From the NCBI GenBank assembly GCA_020630095.1, contig JAHDCD010000002.1, positions 124,001-188,000 on the forward strand: a DNA stretch of 64,000 nucleotides, read 5' to 3'. Under the pieces are notes generated by a model, which was given only the letters and a program-made list of their open reading frames with translations, was not told where the DNA came from and made no database searches. The stretch comes from Rickettsiales bacterium. GTDB taxonomy: Bacteria > Pseudomonadota > Alphaproteobacteria > Rickettsiales > UBA8987. Shown one piece after another: positions 16,370 to 27,166 of the stretch. The position numbers were made by a program, and so were the translations under genes. Each line of letters starts with the position of its first letter. Positions within the stretch are counted from its first letter, which is position 1.

Positions 16370-16459
16370 TTTTTCCTTCTCTCTTACCTAGTGAAAGGTA
16401 TTAAATTACCTAATTAAAGGTATTAATTAAGTTAACCATTCTCAGGATTAAAATTAAAT

Positions 16460-17083
16460 TCAAGAGAAAATTTCAATAAACTTTCTAACTAATACTTCGT
16501 CAAATTCATTCATATCAGTAGTTAAGCCTAATTTTTTAAAAGAAGTTACGCCATGCTCAGCTATTCCACAAGGAACAATGGCTCTATAATGAGATAAGTC
16601 AGGGTTTATATTTACAGAAACGCCATGAAAACTAACCCATTTGCGTAAGCGTATACCTATCGCGGCTATCTTCTCTTCCTTACCATTAGCCAGTGCCACC
16701 CATATACCCACGCGTCCTTCACGCCTTTCACCTTTAATATTAAATTCGGCAAGTGTTTGGATAATCCATTCTTCTAAATTATAGATAAATTGCTTAACAT
16801 CTTTAGCATCGCGCTTAGCTAAATTAACCATAACATAGGCAATACGTTGCCCTGGACCATGATAAGTATTTTCGCCACCTCGCCCAGTTTCATAAACAGG
16901 AAATTCATCAGATAAAACATCATCCGCCTTGGCAGATGTACCCGCAGTAATAATAGATTTATGCTCTAGCAACCACAAAGCCTCGCTCTGTTCGCCGTCA
17001 ATAATGCCACGCACTCGCGCTTCCATTTCTTGCAATGCAGCTTCGTAATCAACCGGCTTACGTGATGTTATTATTTGAACCAT
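16460..17083 (-). CDS. lipB: Lipoyl(octanoyl) transferase
   Basis: Transfers octanoate from acyl carrier protein to lipoyl domains of the 2-oxoacid dehydrogenases. The [12 protein letters not shown] motif, the catalytic Lys in [19 protein letters not shown] and the acyl-accepting Cys in RAIVPCGI are all present. The ATG at 17083 ([10 protein letters not shown]) gives about 207 residues. The frame continues upstream to 17170, but that extension is encoded by the RPE-like repeat and is rejected as coding. Confidence 0.94.
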   Translation of the reverse strand: MVQIITSRKPVDYEAALQEMEARVRGIIDGEQSEALWLLEHKSIITAGTSAKADDVLSDEFPVYETGRGGENTYHGPGQRIAYVMVNLAKRDAKDVKQFIYNLEEWIIQTLAEFNIKGERREGRVGIWVALANGKEEKIAAIGIRLRKWVSFHGVSVNINPDLSHYRAIVPCGIAEHGVTSFKKLGLTTDMNEFDEVLVRKFIEIFS

Positions 17084-17096
17084 GACTTTAATATAT

Positions 17097-17165
17097 GTCA
17101 TCCCCGACTTGATCAGGGATCTCGAGAAGCGACCAAAGAGAGATTCTCGCCTCCGCGGGAATGAC
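17097..17165. repeat. RPE-like intergenic repeat (GTCATCCCC...GGGAATGAC)
   Basis: Begins GTCATCCCCGACTTGATC and ends CTCCGCGGGAATGAC, with internal GATCAGGGATCTC and GATTCTCGCC, able to fold into hairpins. A close relative lies at 53250-53319 and a diverged one around 13541-13768. On the minus strand it supplies an open frame fused in front of lipB. Confidence 0.75.
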
Positions 17166-17197
17166 AACACTAAAATTATCTATTTGTTGCTACCAAA

Positions 17198-18700
<1,503 letters not shown>

Positions 18701-18744
18701 TTAAGTTGAACGCTATATCAACATTAAAAGTTTTAAATAAATAA

Positions 18745-18772
18745 TAAAAAAGGGAGCCGGCAAGCCGACCCC
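18745..18772 (-). terminator. Intrinsic terminator for the 63-residue secreted protein gene
   Basis: On the minus strand a G/C-rich stem of about 9 bp (with two G-T pairs and a CTTG loop) is followed by TTTTTTATT. It lies about 95 bp after the stop at 18866 and before guaB. Confidence 0.7.
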
Positions 18773-18865
18773 CTCGTAACTAGGTTAAGGAAAAAGTGAG
18801 TTGAGTGGTTAACAACCTGTAAAGTCTCCACTTCACAGATATTTCTTTTTCAATTACGGCAGTTA

Positions 18866-19057
18866 TTAAATAACTGGTTTATCCATAATCTCTGGTTTTA
18901 ACTTCAATATATCCTCTAAACCAGCCGCTTCAGCTGTAACGAAATTTACTTTTGCTTTAAAAGTAAAAGATTCCGCAGCTTGTGCATCTGAGTTTAAAGA
19001 AAGAGCAGTTGTGGCGAATAAGCCCATTACTGCAAAAAGCTTAAATAGTTTTGTCAT
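18866..19057 (-). CDS. Small predicted secreted protein
   Basis: Product of 63 residues with a clear Sec signal peptide (MTKLFKLFAVMGLFATTALSLNSDAQAA, ending in an AQA-A cleavage site). The mature part has about 35 residues with no family I recognise. The gene stands alone, with a strong terminator downstream and a 200-bp AT-rich leader region upstream, consistent with its own transcription. It could be a small periplasmic protein, or the remnant of a longer one. Confidence 0.6.
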   Translation of the reverse strand: MTKLFKLFAVMGLFATTALSLNSDAQAAESFTFKAKVNFVTAEAAGLEDILKLKPEIMDKPVI

Positions 19058-19260
19058 AGTCGATTACCATTTGATTGTTGTTTAAAAGTTTACTTGAAAC
19101 AGTAGTTGCAAACAGCGTGCCAACTTAAAAATGTAAGAGATATCAAGGGTTTCATGGTTTTATCCAAATAATTTGGCATGTATCAGATTCTCAAATATAG
19201 AAAATTTTACAATATCTAGAGTACTTTACATAAAATGGGCTAGATGCTAGAATATTAGTC

Positions 19261-19794
19261 ATGGCAGTTTTACAAATAGTTACCGCGCCAGATCCGCGCT
19301 TAAAGCAAGTATCACAACCTGTTGATAAGGTGGACGATGCTTTGCGTACATTTATAGATGATATGTGCGAAACAATGTATGCTGCCAAAGGTATAGGCTT
19401 GGCCGCAGTACAGGTTGGAGTGCATAAACGTATACTGGTTATGGATATTGAGCAACCGGCGAACTCGTGCTGTTCAGATGTATCATGCGATGAAAATGAC
19501 TTTAAGCCCCTAGTTCTAATTAATCCTGAACTTTTTGATGAATCAAAAGAGCAGAATGTTTACGAAGAAGGGTGTTTATCTTTTCCTAATCAATATGCTG
19601 ATGTTGAGCGCCCTAAAACAGTAAAGGTAAAATATTTAGATTATGACGGCGCTGAACAGATTATGGAATGCGATGAACTACTTGCTACCTGCGTTCAGCA
19701 TGAGATAGATCACTTAAATGGCATAGTTTTTGTAGATCATATATCTAAGCTAAAGCGTAACCGCATATTAAATTCCCTAGCTAAGAAGAAGTAA
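19261..19794 (+). CDS. def: Peptide deformylase
   Basis: Metalloenzyme removing the formyl group from nascent N-terminal Met. All three motifs are present: GIGLAAVQ (44-51), EGCLSF with the metal ligand Cys105, and QHEIDH (146-151). An insertion near residues 66-81 (PANSCCSDVSCDEND) carries three extra cysteines just before the FKPLVLINPE strand and is not usual. fmt is not adjacent. The 3' end overlaps the convergent ctaA gene by 14 bp. Confidence 0.96.
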   Translation: MAVLQIVTAPDPRLKQVSQPVDKVDDALRTFIDDMCETMYAAKGIGLAAVQVGVHKRILVMDIEQPANSCCSDVSCDENDFKPLVLINPELFDESKEQNVYEEGCLSFPNQYADVERPKTVKVKYLDYDGAEQIMECDELLATCVQHEIDHLNGIVFVDHISKLKRNRILNSLAKKK

Positions 19795-20743
19795 TCTTCA
19801 CTTGTAGCATTGCCAAAGTTAGAATTCCTAGCGCCGTTATTTGATGCAAACTCGCAGGTACTATCGGCACGCCATATATAAGAGTGGTAATTCCAAGTGC
19901 GAATTGAATAAATATACCAACTAGTAAAGCCAAAGAGTAATTATCAAAATTACGTTTAAATGCATTCAGTATAATTATCGCCATAACCACGTAAGCAAAT
20001 ATGCGATGTATAAATTGTACAAAAGTATGATCGCCAAAATTAAACTTTAAATCATGTGGCACCCATTCGCCATTCATTGTGGGATAGGTATTATATATCA
20101 TGCCAGCATCTAAACCTGCCACAAACGCACCAAGTATGGTTTGAATAAATATGGTAGCAATCAATAGGCAGTTAAAAGATGAATATAAAAACTCTTTTGA
20201 ACCAAATTTAGTTTTAAGCCCATTATAAAAAATGAAAATATAAAGCAAAAACGCACTTCCCAAATGTAAGGCTAGTTTATAATGATTAACGTAGGGCAAA
20301 TCTTGTAATCCACTACTTACCATTATCCAGCCGATTGCACCTTGTACGCCTACAAAAGATATTATGCCGAATATCCGCAACGCGTATAATTTGCTTCCAA
20401 AGCGCCCTTTAAATAAAAAGTAAAAGAACGGAACAAATAGCACTAACCCCGTTATTCGTCCCATAACGCGATGGATATATTCCCAGTAAAATATTTTCTT
20501 AAACTCAGCCAATCCAAAATCATAATTTATTTTATTAAATTCTGGTGAGTTTTGGTATTTAGCAAATTCCACCTGCCATATTATATCTGATAATGGCGGT
20601 AACCAGCCAGTTATTGGTCGCCAATCTACCATAGAAAGCCCTGAGCCAGTTAAGCGCGTTAACCCGCCAATAATCACCATAAGGAAAATAAAGAAGCAGC
20701 ATATAAACAGCCAATTAGATATTTGTTTGTCTTGTATAAGCAT
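19781..20743 (-). CDS. ctaA: Heme A synthase (Cox15/CtaA)
   Basis: Oxidises heme O to heme A for aa3-type oxidase. Multi-helix membrane protein of 320 residues. GGLTRLTGSGLSMVDWRPITGWLPP follows the first helix as in Cox15. The EYIHRVMGRITG and QFIHRIFAYVVM segments carry heme-ligand His residues, and NHYKLALHLG and LHQITALG supply further His positions. The alphaproteobacterial (type 2) architecture fits. 3' overlap of 14 bp with def. Confidence 0.93.
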   Translation of the reverse strand: MLIQDKQISNWLFICCFFIFLMVIIGGLTRLTGSGLSMVDWRPITGWLPPLSDIIWQVEFAKYQNSPEFNKINYDFGLAEFKKIFYWEYIHRVMGRITGLVLFVPFFYFLFKGRFGSKLYALRIFGIISFVGVQGAIGWIMVSSGLQDLPYVNHYKLALHLGSAFLLYIFIFYNGLKTKFGSKEFLYSSFNCLLIATIFIQTILGAFVAGLDAGMIYNTYPTMNGEWVPHDLKFNFGDHTFVQFIHRIFAYVVMAIIILNAFKRNFDNYSLALLVGIFIQFALGITTLIYGVPIVPASLHQITALGILTLAMLQVKITSS

Positions 20744-20810
20744 TTGCTAATAAGGTAATTATCTATATATACTGTTAGGTTACTTAAATTTACACCGATT
20801 TTTTAACCTT

Positions 20811-20894
20811 ATCCGCTGGCTATGCCGCGCTAGAAAAGCTCAAGCTTTTCTAGATAGTAAATTCTAATTTAGTACATAAATTAGAATTCACTAT
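20811..20894. repeat. Double-palindrome element, copy D
   Basis: G/C-richer core CCGCTGGCTATGCCGCG (20813-20829), then an 11-bp stem CTAGAAAAGCT (20830-20840)/AGCTTTTCTAG (20843-20853), then an 18-position stem (20854-20871/20877-20894) with one mismatch. The ATAGTAAATT start of the last stem is shared with copy C. It lies between the divergent ctaA and helicase genes, close to both promoters. Confidence 0.6.
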
Positions 20895-20908
20895 AATATC
20901 CCCCTAAA

Positions 20909-22399
20909 ATGAAACCTTTTGAAAGTCTTTTACCTCAACCCCTTTACCATCGCCTTGAGCAGTTAGGTCTTGTTGAGCCTACACCAATTCAAGCGCAAGC
21001 CATTCCATTGGCATTAGAGGGCGCTGATATTCTAGGTTCGGCACAAACAGGAACGGGTAAAACGGCAGCCTTTGGTGTGCCATTAATTACGCATTTATTA
21101 AATAATGAAAACGGGCATGGTTTAATTTTATTACCAACGCGTGAGCTTGCCAGCCAAGTTATGGAAACTATGGAGAAGTTCATAGGTTCATCTAAAATTA
21201 AAACTGCACTTCTTATCGGTGGTGCGCCTATCGGCAAGCAAATTAATAAATTAAAAGCTAAACCGCGTTTAATTGTCGGTACTCCGGGCCGTATTAATGA
21301 CCATCTTCGCCAAGGCACGTTAAAACTAAAAAGCACTGATTTCATGGTGCTAGATGAAGTAGATAGAATGCTAGATATGGGCTTTGGTGTTCAGCTAGAT
21401 GAAATTGCTAAGCATCTAGGCGAGAACCGCCAAACATTAATGTTCTCCGCTACTATGCCGAAGAATATTAATAATATTGCCGCTAAATATTTAACTGAAC
21501 CTACTCGTATTGAGGTAGGCTCAACGCGCGCTCCTACGGAGAATGTAAAAATTGAAACTGTTAATATTCCTCAAGCAGACAAGCTAGAGCGCTTAGTGCT
21601 TGAATTAAAAGAGCGTAATGGATCTGTAATTATCTTCGTAAAAACTAAACATCTAGCAGATAGGTTAGCCGATAAGCTAAAGAAACATAAATATAAAACG
21701 GACAGCCTACACGGCGATTTACGTCAAAATAAGCGTACTCAAGTTGTTAATAACTTCCGTGATATGAAGTTCCAAATTCTAGTAGCAACAGATGTTGCCG
21801 CACGTGGTTTAGATATCTCTCACATTGAGCATGTAATAAACTACGACATGCCTCAGAATCCAGAAGATTATATCCACAGAATAGGACGTACAGGCCGTGC
21901 AGGCGCAAAAGGTCATGCGCTTAACTTTGTAACTAAAGAAGACAAAATGAAATGGCGCGCTATTTCACGTTTACTTAACCCAGACGAGCCAATGCCAGAC
22001 GGCGAAGATGATGGCTTTAGAAAGCCGAAGCGTCCTAAGAAGCGCCCGTTCATTAAGGCTAATAAGCGTAATGGCAACCGCGAGGATAGACGCTCCGATG
22101 ATAGAAGAGGTGGCAGAAATGAAGGTAAGCCATCTAAACCTTCAGGAAGTAAAAAACCTTTCCGCAGTAAAGAAGGCGGTAAAAAGTCTGAAGGTGGAGA
22201 AAATAAGCGTAAATCATTTAGTAAATCTGGTGATGATAATAAACCATCAGGTAACAGAAAGCCTTTTAATAATGAAGGCGCTAAAAGAAAAGATGATGGC
22301 AACAGATCTGCTAAATCTGGCGCTAAGAAAAAGGGTAAATCTAATGGTAAGTCATCTAAGGGTTTTACTGCTAATAGCACTAGGAAAAAGAAAGCTTAA
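20909..22399 (+). CDS. DEAD-box RNA helicase, RhlE-like
   Basis: ATP-dependent RNA helicase, likely acting in ribosome assembly or RNA decay. Motifs in order: Q motif (PTPIQAQAIP), AQTGTGKT, PTRELASQV, GTPGR, DEVD, SATMP, HGDLRQ, ATDVAARGLD and HRIGRTGRAG. Instead of the usual DEAD it has DEVD. From about residue 370 the tail is long, basic and low-complexity (Lys/Arg/Gly/Ser/Asn), a common RNA-binding extension. Long open frames on other strands in the tail are by-products of its composition. Confidence 0.94.
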   Translation: MKPFESLLPQPLYHRLEQLGLVEPTPIQAQAIPLALEGADILGSAQTGTGKTAAFGVPLITHLLNNENGHGLILLPTRELASQVMETMEKFIGSSKIKTALLIGGAPIGKQINKLKAKPRLIVGTPGRINDHLRQGTLKLKSTDFMVLDEVDRMLDMGFGVQLDEIAKHLGENRQTLMFSATMPKNINNIAAKYLTEPTRIEVGSTRAPTENVKIETVNIPQADKLERLVLELKERNGSVIIFVKTKHLADRLADKLKKHKYKTDSLHGDLRQNKRTQVVNNFRDMKFQILVATDVAARGLDISHIEHVINYDMPQNPEDYIHRIGRTGRAGAKGHALNFVTKEDKMKWRAISRLLNPDEPMPDGEDDGFRKPKRPKKRPFIKANKRNGNREDRRSDDRRGGRNEGKPSKPSGSKKPFRSKEGGKKSEGGENKRKSFSKSGDDNKPSGNRKPFNNEGAKRKDDGNRSAKSGAKKKGKSNGKSSKGFTANSTRKKKA

Positions 22400-22435
22400 T
22401 TGACTTAAATTTCATTTTGTTCATTTATTAAAACT

Positions 22436-23176
22436 ATGAACAAAAATTTAATACTAAGTTTCTTCCCAGCATTATTTCTTGCTATAGGTATTGCCTCAGC
22501 GGGTTACTTTATTGGTAATACTTTATATAAGTCCCAAACGGCTAGTAACACCGCATTCGTAAAAGGATTATCTGAGCGTAAGGTAATTTCGGATAAAGCT
22601 AGTTGGCAAATTAACTTTAGTGTTTCACGCACTTCGAAAACGCCAATTTCTCGTGAAGAGTTATTTGCTTCTGCCGAAAAGAATGAAAATAAAATCAGGT
22701 CATTCTTAAACAAAAATGGCTTTGCAGATGCCGAAATTGAATCTGATCCCTTAAATTATAATGCGTACGATAATACAAAGTATAATAAGCAGAACCAATC
22801 TTATGATAAAATTAGTACCACCTATACAGTTTCAGGGCTTGTTAAGGTGAATACGGACAAGGTTTATTCAATTAAAGATGCTCGTAAGAACATAACTTCA
22901 TTGGTTAAAGAGGGCGTTAATTTAACTAATGGCACACCGCAATATAAATATACTAAGCTAAATGAAATTAAGCCTTCGATGCTTAAAGAGGCAACTGAGA
23001 ATGCCCGCGCAGCCGCAAACGAATTTGCTAAAAACGTTGAAGCGCAAGTTGGTTCAATTAAGTCTGCTTCACAAGGTAGATTTTCAATAACAGATTCTGG
23101 CGCAAGCTATGGCGACAGCGCTAAGATTGAAAAGAATGTTAGAGTAATCACTAACATCACATTTTACTTAAAATAA
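22436..23176 (+). CDS. SIMPL/DUF541-domain protein with N-terminal membrane anchor
   Basis: The 246 residues begin with a membrane segment (LILSFFPALFLAIGIASAGYFIG) that may be an uncleaved anchor. VKGLSERKVISDKASWQINFSVSR matches the start of the SIMPL (DUF541) domain, which ends KNVRVITNITFYLK. Members lie in the periplasm; a few affect stress or signalling, but no biochemical activity is established. It follows the helicase by 36 bp and converges on an outer-membrane protein gene 1 bp away. Confidence 0.82.
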   Translation: MNKNLILSFFPALFLAIGIASAGYFIGNTLYKSQTASNTAFVKGLSERKVISDKASWQINFSVSRTSKTPISREELFASAEKNENKIRSFLNKNGFADAEIESDPLNYNAYDNTKYNKQNQSYDKISTTYTVSGLVKVNTDKVYSIKDARKNITSLVKEGVNLTNGTPQYKYTKLNEIKPSMLKEATENARAAANEFAKNVEAQVGSIKSASQGRFSITDSGASYGDSAKIEKNVRVITNITFYLK

Positions 23177-23177
23177 A

Positions 23178-23945
23178 TTAGAAGTTAAACTTATAACCTA
23201 GTTCAAGGTTATGAGTTTCATAATCAAAATCAATGCTACCAACTAGACCAGCCTGATTAATATCAAACGACGCTTCTTCAGTTGCAAAGTATTTATAGCC
23301 TACAACAAAAGCTCCTTTACCACTGCGTGAAGGTGCTTCAAAGCCAACCATGCCTTGATAAGCTAGTGCATCAGTGTCTAATTCGCCATCTGTAAGGTTG
23401 GCATAACCAATACCTACACCGAAATAAGGATTAATTTTACCTTCACTAGGTGTTCTAAATTTAGCATTAACCATGAAAGCAGAGCTATCAAAAGTACTAT
23501 CTTCGCTACTTGCAATAGCCACAAGAGTACCTGCAATCACAGCATCGCTGTAAGTACTCGTTCTAAGTGCATATTCTAGCTCAAAACTTGTTGTTTCAGA
23601 TACGTTAGTACCAAGCACTAAGCCGAAACCTAAATCAAAGTCATAGCCAAAAACACCATCAACACTTGGTGCAGGTGGTGTTGTATAATTAAAAGTAATG
23701 TCTTGATCGCTTAGTTGAAAACCATAGATACTCGGCTGGAAATAGAATTTATTTGCAGCAGTTTTAGTTGGATTTGTAACAACTTTATTAGCACGTGCAG
23801 TATCTTTCTTAACTACTTCTCTAATAGTTTTGATACCAGTTTTTGGGTCAATGCTTACAACACGTTTAACTACGTTTCCTTCTTGCGCAAAAGAGTTGCC
23901 GGCTAGGGTTAACAATAAAATAGATAAACTCACAAACTTTCTCAT
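23178..23945 (-). CDS. Outer-membrane beta-barrel protein (small porin/OmpW-OmpA-barrel type)
   Basis: Signal peptide MRKFVSLSILLLTLAGNSFAQ from the ATG at 23945; the longer open frame to 24050 runs into typA and is rejected. A short basic stretch (VVKRVVSIDPKTGIKTIREVVKK) precedes a barrel of about eight amphipathic strands, including PYFGVGIGYANL and the terminal HNLELGYKFNF ending in Phe. It resembles surface beta-barrel antigens common in alphaproteobacteria. Specific role unknown. Confidence 0.8.
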   Translation of the reverse strand: MRKFVSLSILLLTLAGNSFAQEGNVVKRVVSIDPKTGIKTIREVVKKDTARANKVVTNPTKTAANKFYFQPSIYGFQLSDQDITFNYTTPPAPSVDGVFGYDFDLGFGLVLGTNVSETTSFELEYALRTSTYSDAVIAGTLVAIASSEDSTFDSSAFMVNAKFRTPSEGKINPYFGVGIGYANLTDGELDTDALAYQGMVGFEAPSRSGKGAFVVGYKYFATEEASFDINQAGLVGSIDFDYETHNLELGYKFNF

Positions 23946-23991
23946 GGGCACCAATATAGCATAAAATTGTAATACGTACAAATAAAACTTT

Positions 23992-25821
23992 CTAACCAGC
24001 TTTGGCAGCTGCTCTAGAAGCTTTTTTACGTTCGTTAGGGTCAAGCGCACGCTTTCTTAAACGAAGAGTTTGTGGCGTAACTTCTACTAGCTCATCATCT
24101 TCAATATAAGAAATCATCTCTTCTAGAATCATCTTTTTAGGCGGAGTAACTTTAACCGCATCATCCGTGCCAGATGCACGTACGTTAGTTAACTGCTTAC
24201 CTTTTAGAATGTTAACTTCTAAGTCATTCTCACGGTTATGCTCACCAATAATCATGCCCTCATAAACTTTATCCTGATGCGATACAAACATTGTACCACG
24301 ATCCTGCAAGTTAAAGATTGCATAAGCAACAGCCTCACCTTGGCCGTTAGAAATTAATGCGCCATTACGCCTTCCTTCAATTTTACCCTTATAAGCTTCA
24401 TGGCTATGGTAAAGGCGGTTCATAACACCAGTACCACGAGTATCCGTTAAGAACTCAGACTGGTAACCAATTAACCCGCGCGAAGGCGCAAGGAATGTAA
24501 TACGTTGCTTGCCACCGCCTGAAGGGCGCATATCTGTCATTACACCTTTACGAAGTGATATTTTCTCAACAACTGAACCTGAATATTCTTCATCAACATC
24601 AACGAATACTTCTTCTACAGGCTCTAATAATTGTCCAGATTCATCTTCTTTTAATAATACTTTCGGGCGACTCACTGAAAGCTCAAAACCTTCACGACGC
24701 ATAGTTTCAATTAATACACCAAGCTGTAATTCGCCACGGCCACCAACTTCAAACGCTTCTTTTGAAGCAGACTGCTCCAGCGTAATAGCAACGTTAGTTT
24801 CCGCTTCCGCCTCTAGGCGCTTCGCAATAACAGATGATGTTACTTTTGTACCTTCTTGACCGCCAAATGGTGAATCATTTACAGTTAAAGTAACTGACAT
24901 TGTAGGTGGATCAATCGGCGTAGATTGTACCGGCTCGGTAACGCTTTCATCACATAAAGTATCAGATACTGAAGCATCTGTAATACCTGCAATTGAAATA
25001 ATATCACCTGCAACAGCTTCTTCAACTGGTACACGTTCAACACCTGAGAATGTTTGTAATTTTGTTAATCTGCACTTCTCAACTTCCTCGCCCTTTAAGT
25101 TGATAGCTTTGATTGGCATATTAACTTTCGCCGTACCAGAAATTACACGACCAGTTAAAATTCTACCTAAGAATGGGTCACTTTCTAATAAAGTTGCTAA
25201 GAAAGTAAATGGTGCATCTTTATCCACTTTAGGCTCAGGAACGTGCTTACAAATTAAATCTAACATTGGCGTTAAATCTTTACGCTCATCATTATCTAAA
25301 TCTTCAACGCACCAGCCATCTCTGCCTGAAGCGTACAGAACTGGGAAATCTAACTGATCTTCATCAGCGTCAAGTGATGCGAATAAATCAAATACTTCAT
25401 CAAGTACATAATCAGGACGAGCATCAGATTTATCAATTTTATTGATAACTACCATAGGGCGCAAACCTTGCGCTAATGCTTTACCTAGTACAAATTTTGT
25501 TTGAGGCATAGGGCCTTCGGCAGCATCCGTTAATAAAATAACGCCGTCCGCCATTGAAAGTACACGTTCAACTTCACCACCGAAGTCCGCGTGACCTGGT
25601 GTATCGATAACGTTAATACGAATATCATTATATTTAATTGAAGTACATTTTGCTAAAATCGTGATACCACGTTCTTTCTCTAAATCGTTAGAGTCCATAA
25701 CGCGTTCATCAACCGCTTGGTTACTACGGAATGTACCGCATTGAGCAAGTAACGAGTCGATCAGGGTAGTTTTACCATGGTCTACGTGGGCAATAATAGC
25801 TATATTACGAATTTCTTTCAT
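23992..25821 (-). CDS. typA: Ribosome-associated GTPase TypA/BipA
   Basis: EF-G-like translational GTPase affecting 50S assembly, stress and cold growth. The G domain has AHVDHGKTTLIDSLL, the ERGITI switch, DTPGHADFGGEVERVL and NKIDKSDARPD. Later, the FGGQEG domain III start, GRGELQLGVLIETMRREGFEL and FLAPSRGLIGYQSEFLTDTRGTG in the BipA-specific C-terminal domain confirm TypA over LepA. The 609 residues are full length. Monocistronic in appearance. Confidence 0.97.
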   Translation of the reverse strand: MKEIRNIAIIAHVDHGKTTLIDSLLAQCGTFRSNQAVDERVMDSNDLEKERGITILAKCTSIKYNDIRINVIDTPGHADFGGEVERVLSMADGVILLTDAAEGPMPQTKFVLGKALAQGLRPMVVINKIDKSDARPDYVLDEVFDLFASLDADEDQLDFPVLYASGRDGWCVEDLDNDERKDLTPMLDLICKHVPEPKVDKDAPFTFLATLLESDPFLGRILTGRVISGTAKVNMPIKAINLKGEEVEKCRLTKLQTFSGVERVPVEEAVAGDIISIAGITDASVSDTLCDESVTEPVQSTPIDPPTMSVTLTVNDSPFGGQEGTKVTSSVIAKRLEAEAETNVAITLEQSASKEAFEVGGRGELQLGVLIETMRREGFELSVSRPKVLLKEDESGQLLEPVEEVFVDVDEEYSGSVVEKISLRKGVMTDMRPSGGGKQRITFLAPSRGLIGYQSEFLTDTRGTGVMNRLYHSHEAYKGKIEGRRNGALISNGQGEAVAYAIFNLQDRGTMFVSHQDKVYEGMIIGEHNRENDLEVNILKGKQLTNVRASGTDDAVKVTPPKKMILEEMISYIEDDELVEVTPQTLRLRKRALDPNERKKASRAAAKAG

Positions 25822-25858
25822 GCCCCTTTAATAGGGCAACAAATATAATAGGCTATAC

Positions 25859-26467
25859 TTAAATTTTAGGTAGTTGTAGCGTGTAACGAATAGCTAGGAA
25901 GCGAACCAGTAAGCCAGTTACAAAAACTATAGGAATATAGGTGTTCTCTGCCATGCCAATATAGTTTAGCCCGTACATACCAAGCCCTACAATTACCGCA
26001 ACTGAACCATAGAAACCTGAGCGTAAAATTGCCGGCACTTCATTAACCAAAGTATCACGAAGTATACCACCACCTACGGCAGATATAAACGAGATTAAAA
26101 TAACCGTAAAAAACTCTAATCCAGCCGCCATTGCGGCCTGCGCACCAGATATCGCGAATGCCACCAAACCTATAGTATCAGAGGCTCTAAAGATAAACGT
26201 ACCTTCTAAATGATCTATAATATCTTTCTTACGTAAAAACTTAAAAACTATAATTATCGCTATAACCGCAGCATAAATATACTGAGTTTCTAGGAATACA
26301 GGCACGCGGTTAAGTAAAATATCACGAAATATACCGCCACCGGACGATGTAAGCAGTGCCATTATAAATATACCCATAATATCTAAATCTCGGCGCATAC
26401 CCATAATTATACCACTCACCGCAAAGGCGATTGTTCCTAGGTAATTTGATATTAATAGATAATCCAT
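25859..26467 (-). CDS. Trimeric intracellular cation channel-like protein (UPF0126, YicG type)
   Basis: Membrane protein of 202 residues with about seven helices made of two inverted halves. Each half carries a glycine-rich kink motif: SSGGGIFRDILLNRVPVF and SAVGGGILRDTLVNEVPAIL. This duplicated GGG-RD motif defines the UPF0126/TRIC family, bacterial members of which conduct K+. It stands between typA and tRNA-Ser on the same strand. Substrate in this organism unknown. Confidence 0.9.
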   Translation of the reverse strand: MDYLLISNYLGTIAFAVSGIIMGMRRDLDIMGIFIMALLTSSGGGIFRDILLNRVPVFLETQYIYAAVIAIIIVFKFLRKKDIIDHLEGTFIFRASDTIGLVAFAISGAQAAMAAGLEFFTVILISFISAVGGGILRDTLVNEVPAILRSGFYGSVAVIVGLGMYGLNYIGMAENTYIPIVFVTGLLVRFLAIRYTLQLPKI

Positions 26468-26478
26468 AATTTCAATAA

Positions 26479-26568
26479 TGGCAGTGAGGAAGGGATTCGA
26501 ACCCTCGAAACTATTGCTAGTTTACACGCTTTCCAAGCGTGCGCCTTCGACCGCTCGGCCACCTCACT
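26479..26568 (-). tRNA. tRNA-Ser (GGA)
   Basis: Class II tRNA with a long variable arm. Acceptor stem AGTGAGG pairs with CCTCACT, the discriminator is G, and CCA is encoded. The D-arm begins TGGCCGAGCGGTCGAAGGC. The anticodon GGA lies at 26532-26534 in a CACGCTT/AAGCGTG context. The variable arm (ACTAGCAATAGT) forms a short stem and the T-loop GGTTCGAATCC is regular. Confidence 0.97.
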
Positions 26569-26623
26569 AGATTTCTAGGCTTTTAATAGTTGAAACACAT
26601 CATAACTTCAATAGCCTAAAATA

Positions 26624-27166
26624 ATGGAATGGTTACTTATAATAGCATATCTTTTGTTTTGCATTATTCTAATTGCAAAGTTCATAACCATTTTTACATG
26701 GGCGTTTACTAATCCGCCATCTATCCCATCGGATAGAAAATCTAGAGCTAAAATTGCTGAACTAATTGGAAAATATTCTAAAAATCCTAAAATTATATAT
26801 GATTTAGGCTCTGGTTATGGCGATTTAGCATTCCATATTTCTAAAAAACATCCTTTATCTAAAATAATAGGTATAGAGCGCTTAGGTTATGCAATCTTTA
26901 TATCGCGCGTAAAAAGAAAATTATTTGGCTATAAAAATGTTAATCTAATAAGGGGCGATTATTTCAAGCAAGATTACCAAGAGGCAGACGTAATTGTCGG
27001 TTTTTTCATTCAATCTATAATGGATAAGGTAGAGGAAAAACTAACGCCACTTAAAGGGAAAATACTTATTTCAAATAACTTCTACTTACCCAATATAGAG
27101 CCTTTAGAAGTCATAAAGATCCGTTACCTATTAAGCACGCGCAAAATATACGTTTATCGTTTTTGA
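26624..27166 (+). CDS. Class I SAM-dependent methyltransferase, membrane-anchored
   Basis: The 180 residues begin with a hydrophobic helix (LLIIAYLLFCIILIAKFITIFTW), then motif I IIYDLGSGYGDLAFHISK, the acidic ribose-binding GIERLG and a NLIRGDYF strand typical of a class I fold. The compact DLGSGYGDL core with an N-terminal helix recalls FAM173/lysine-methyltransferase-like proteins, but the substrate cannot be deduced. It overlaps the convergent thioesterase gene by 13 bp. Confidence 0.8.
   Translation: MEWLLIIAYLLFCIILIAKFITIFTWAFTNPPSIPSDRKSRAKIAELIGKYSKNPKIIYDLGSGYGDLAFHISKKHPLSKIIGIERLGYAIFISRVKRKLFGYKNVNLIRGDYFKQDYQEADVIVGFFIQSIMDKVEEKLTPLKGKILISNNFYLPNIEPLEVIKIRYLLSTRKIYVYRF

Noticed and set aside
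17084-17170. 29-residue N-terminal extension of LipB (starting [10 protein letters not shown])
   Set aside because: It is encoded by the RPE-like repeat; LipB homology starts at [10 protein letters not shown] (ATG 17083).
21913-22403. 131- and 155-residue overlapping frames in the helicase tail
   Set aside because: They arise from the Lys/Gly/Ser-rich low-complexity tail; the RhlE-like frame is clearly the coding one.
23946-24050. N-terminal extension of the small outer-membrane protein into typA
   Set aside because: The signal peptide starts at the ATG at 23945; the extension lies over the 3' end of typA.
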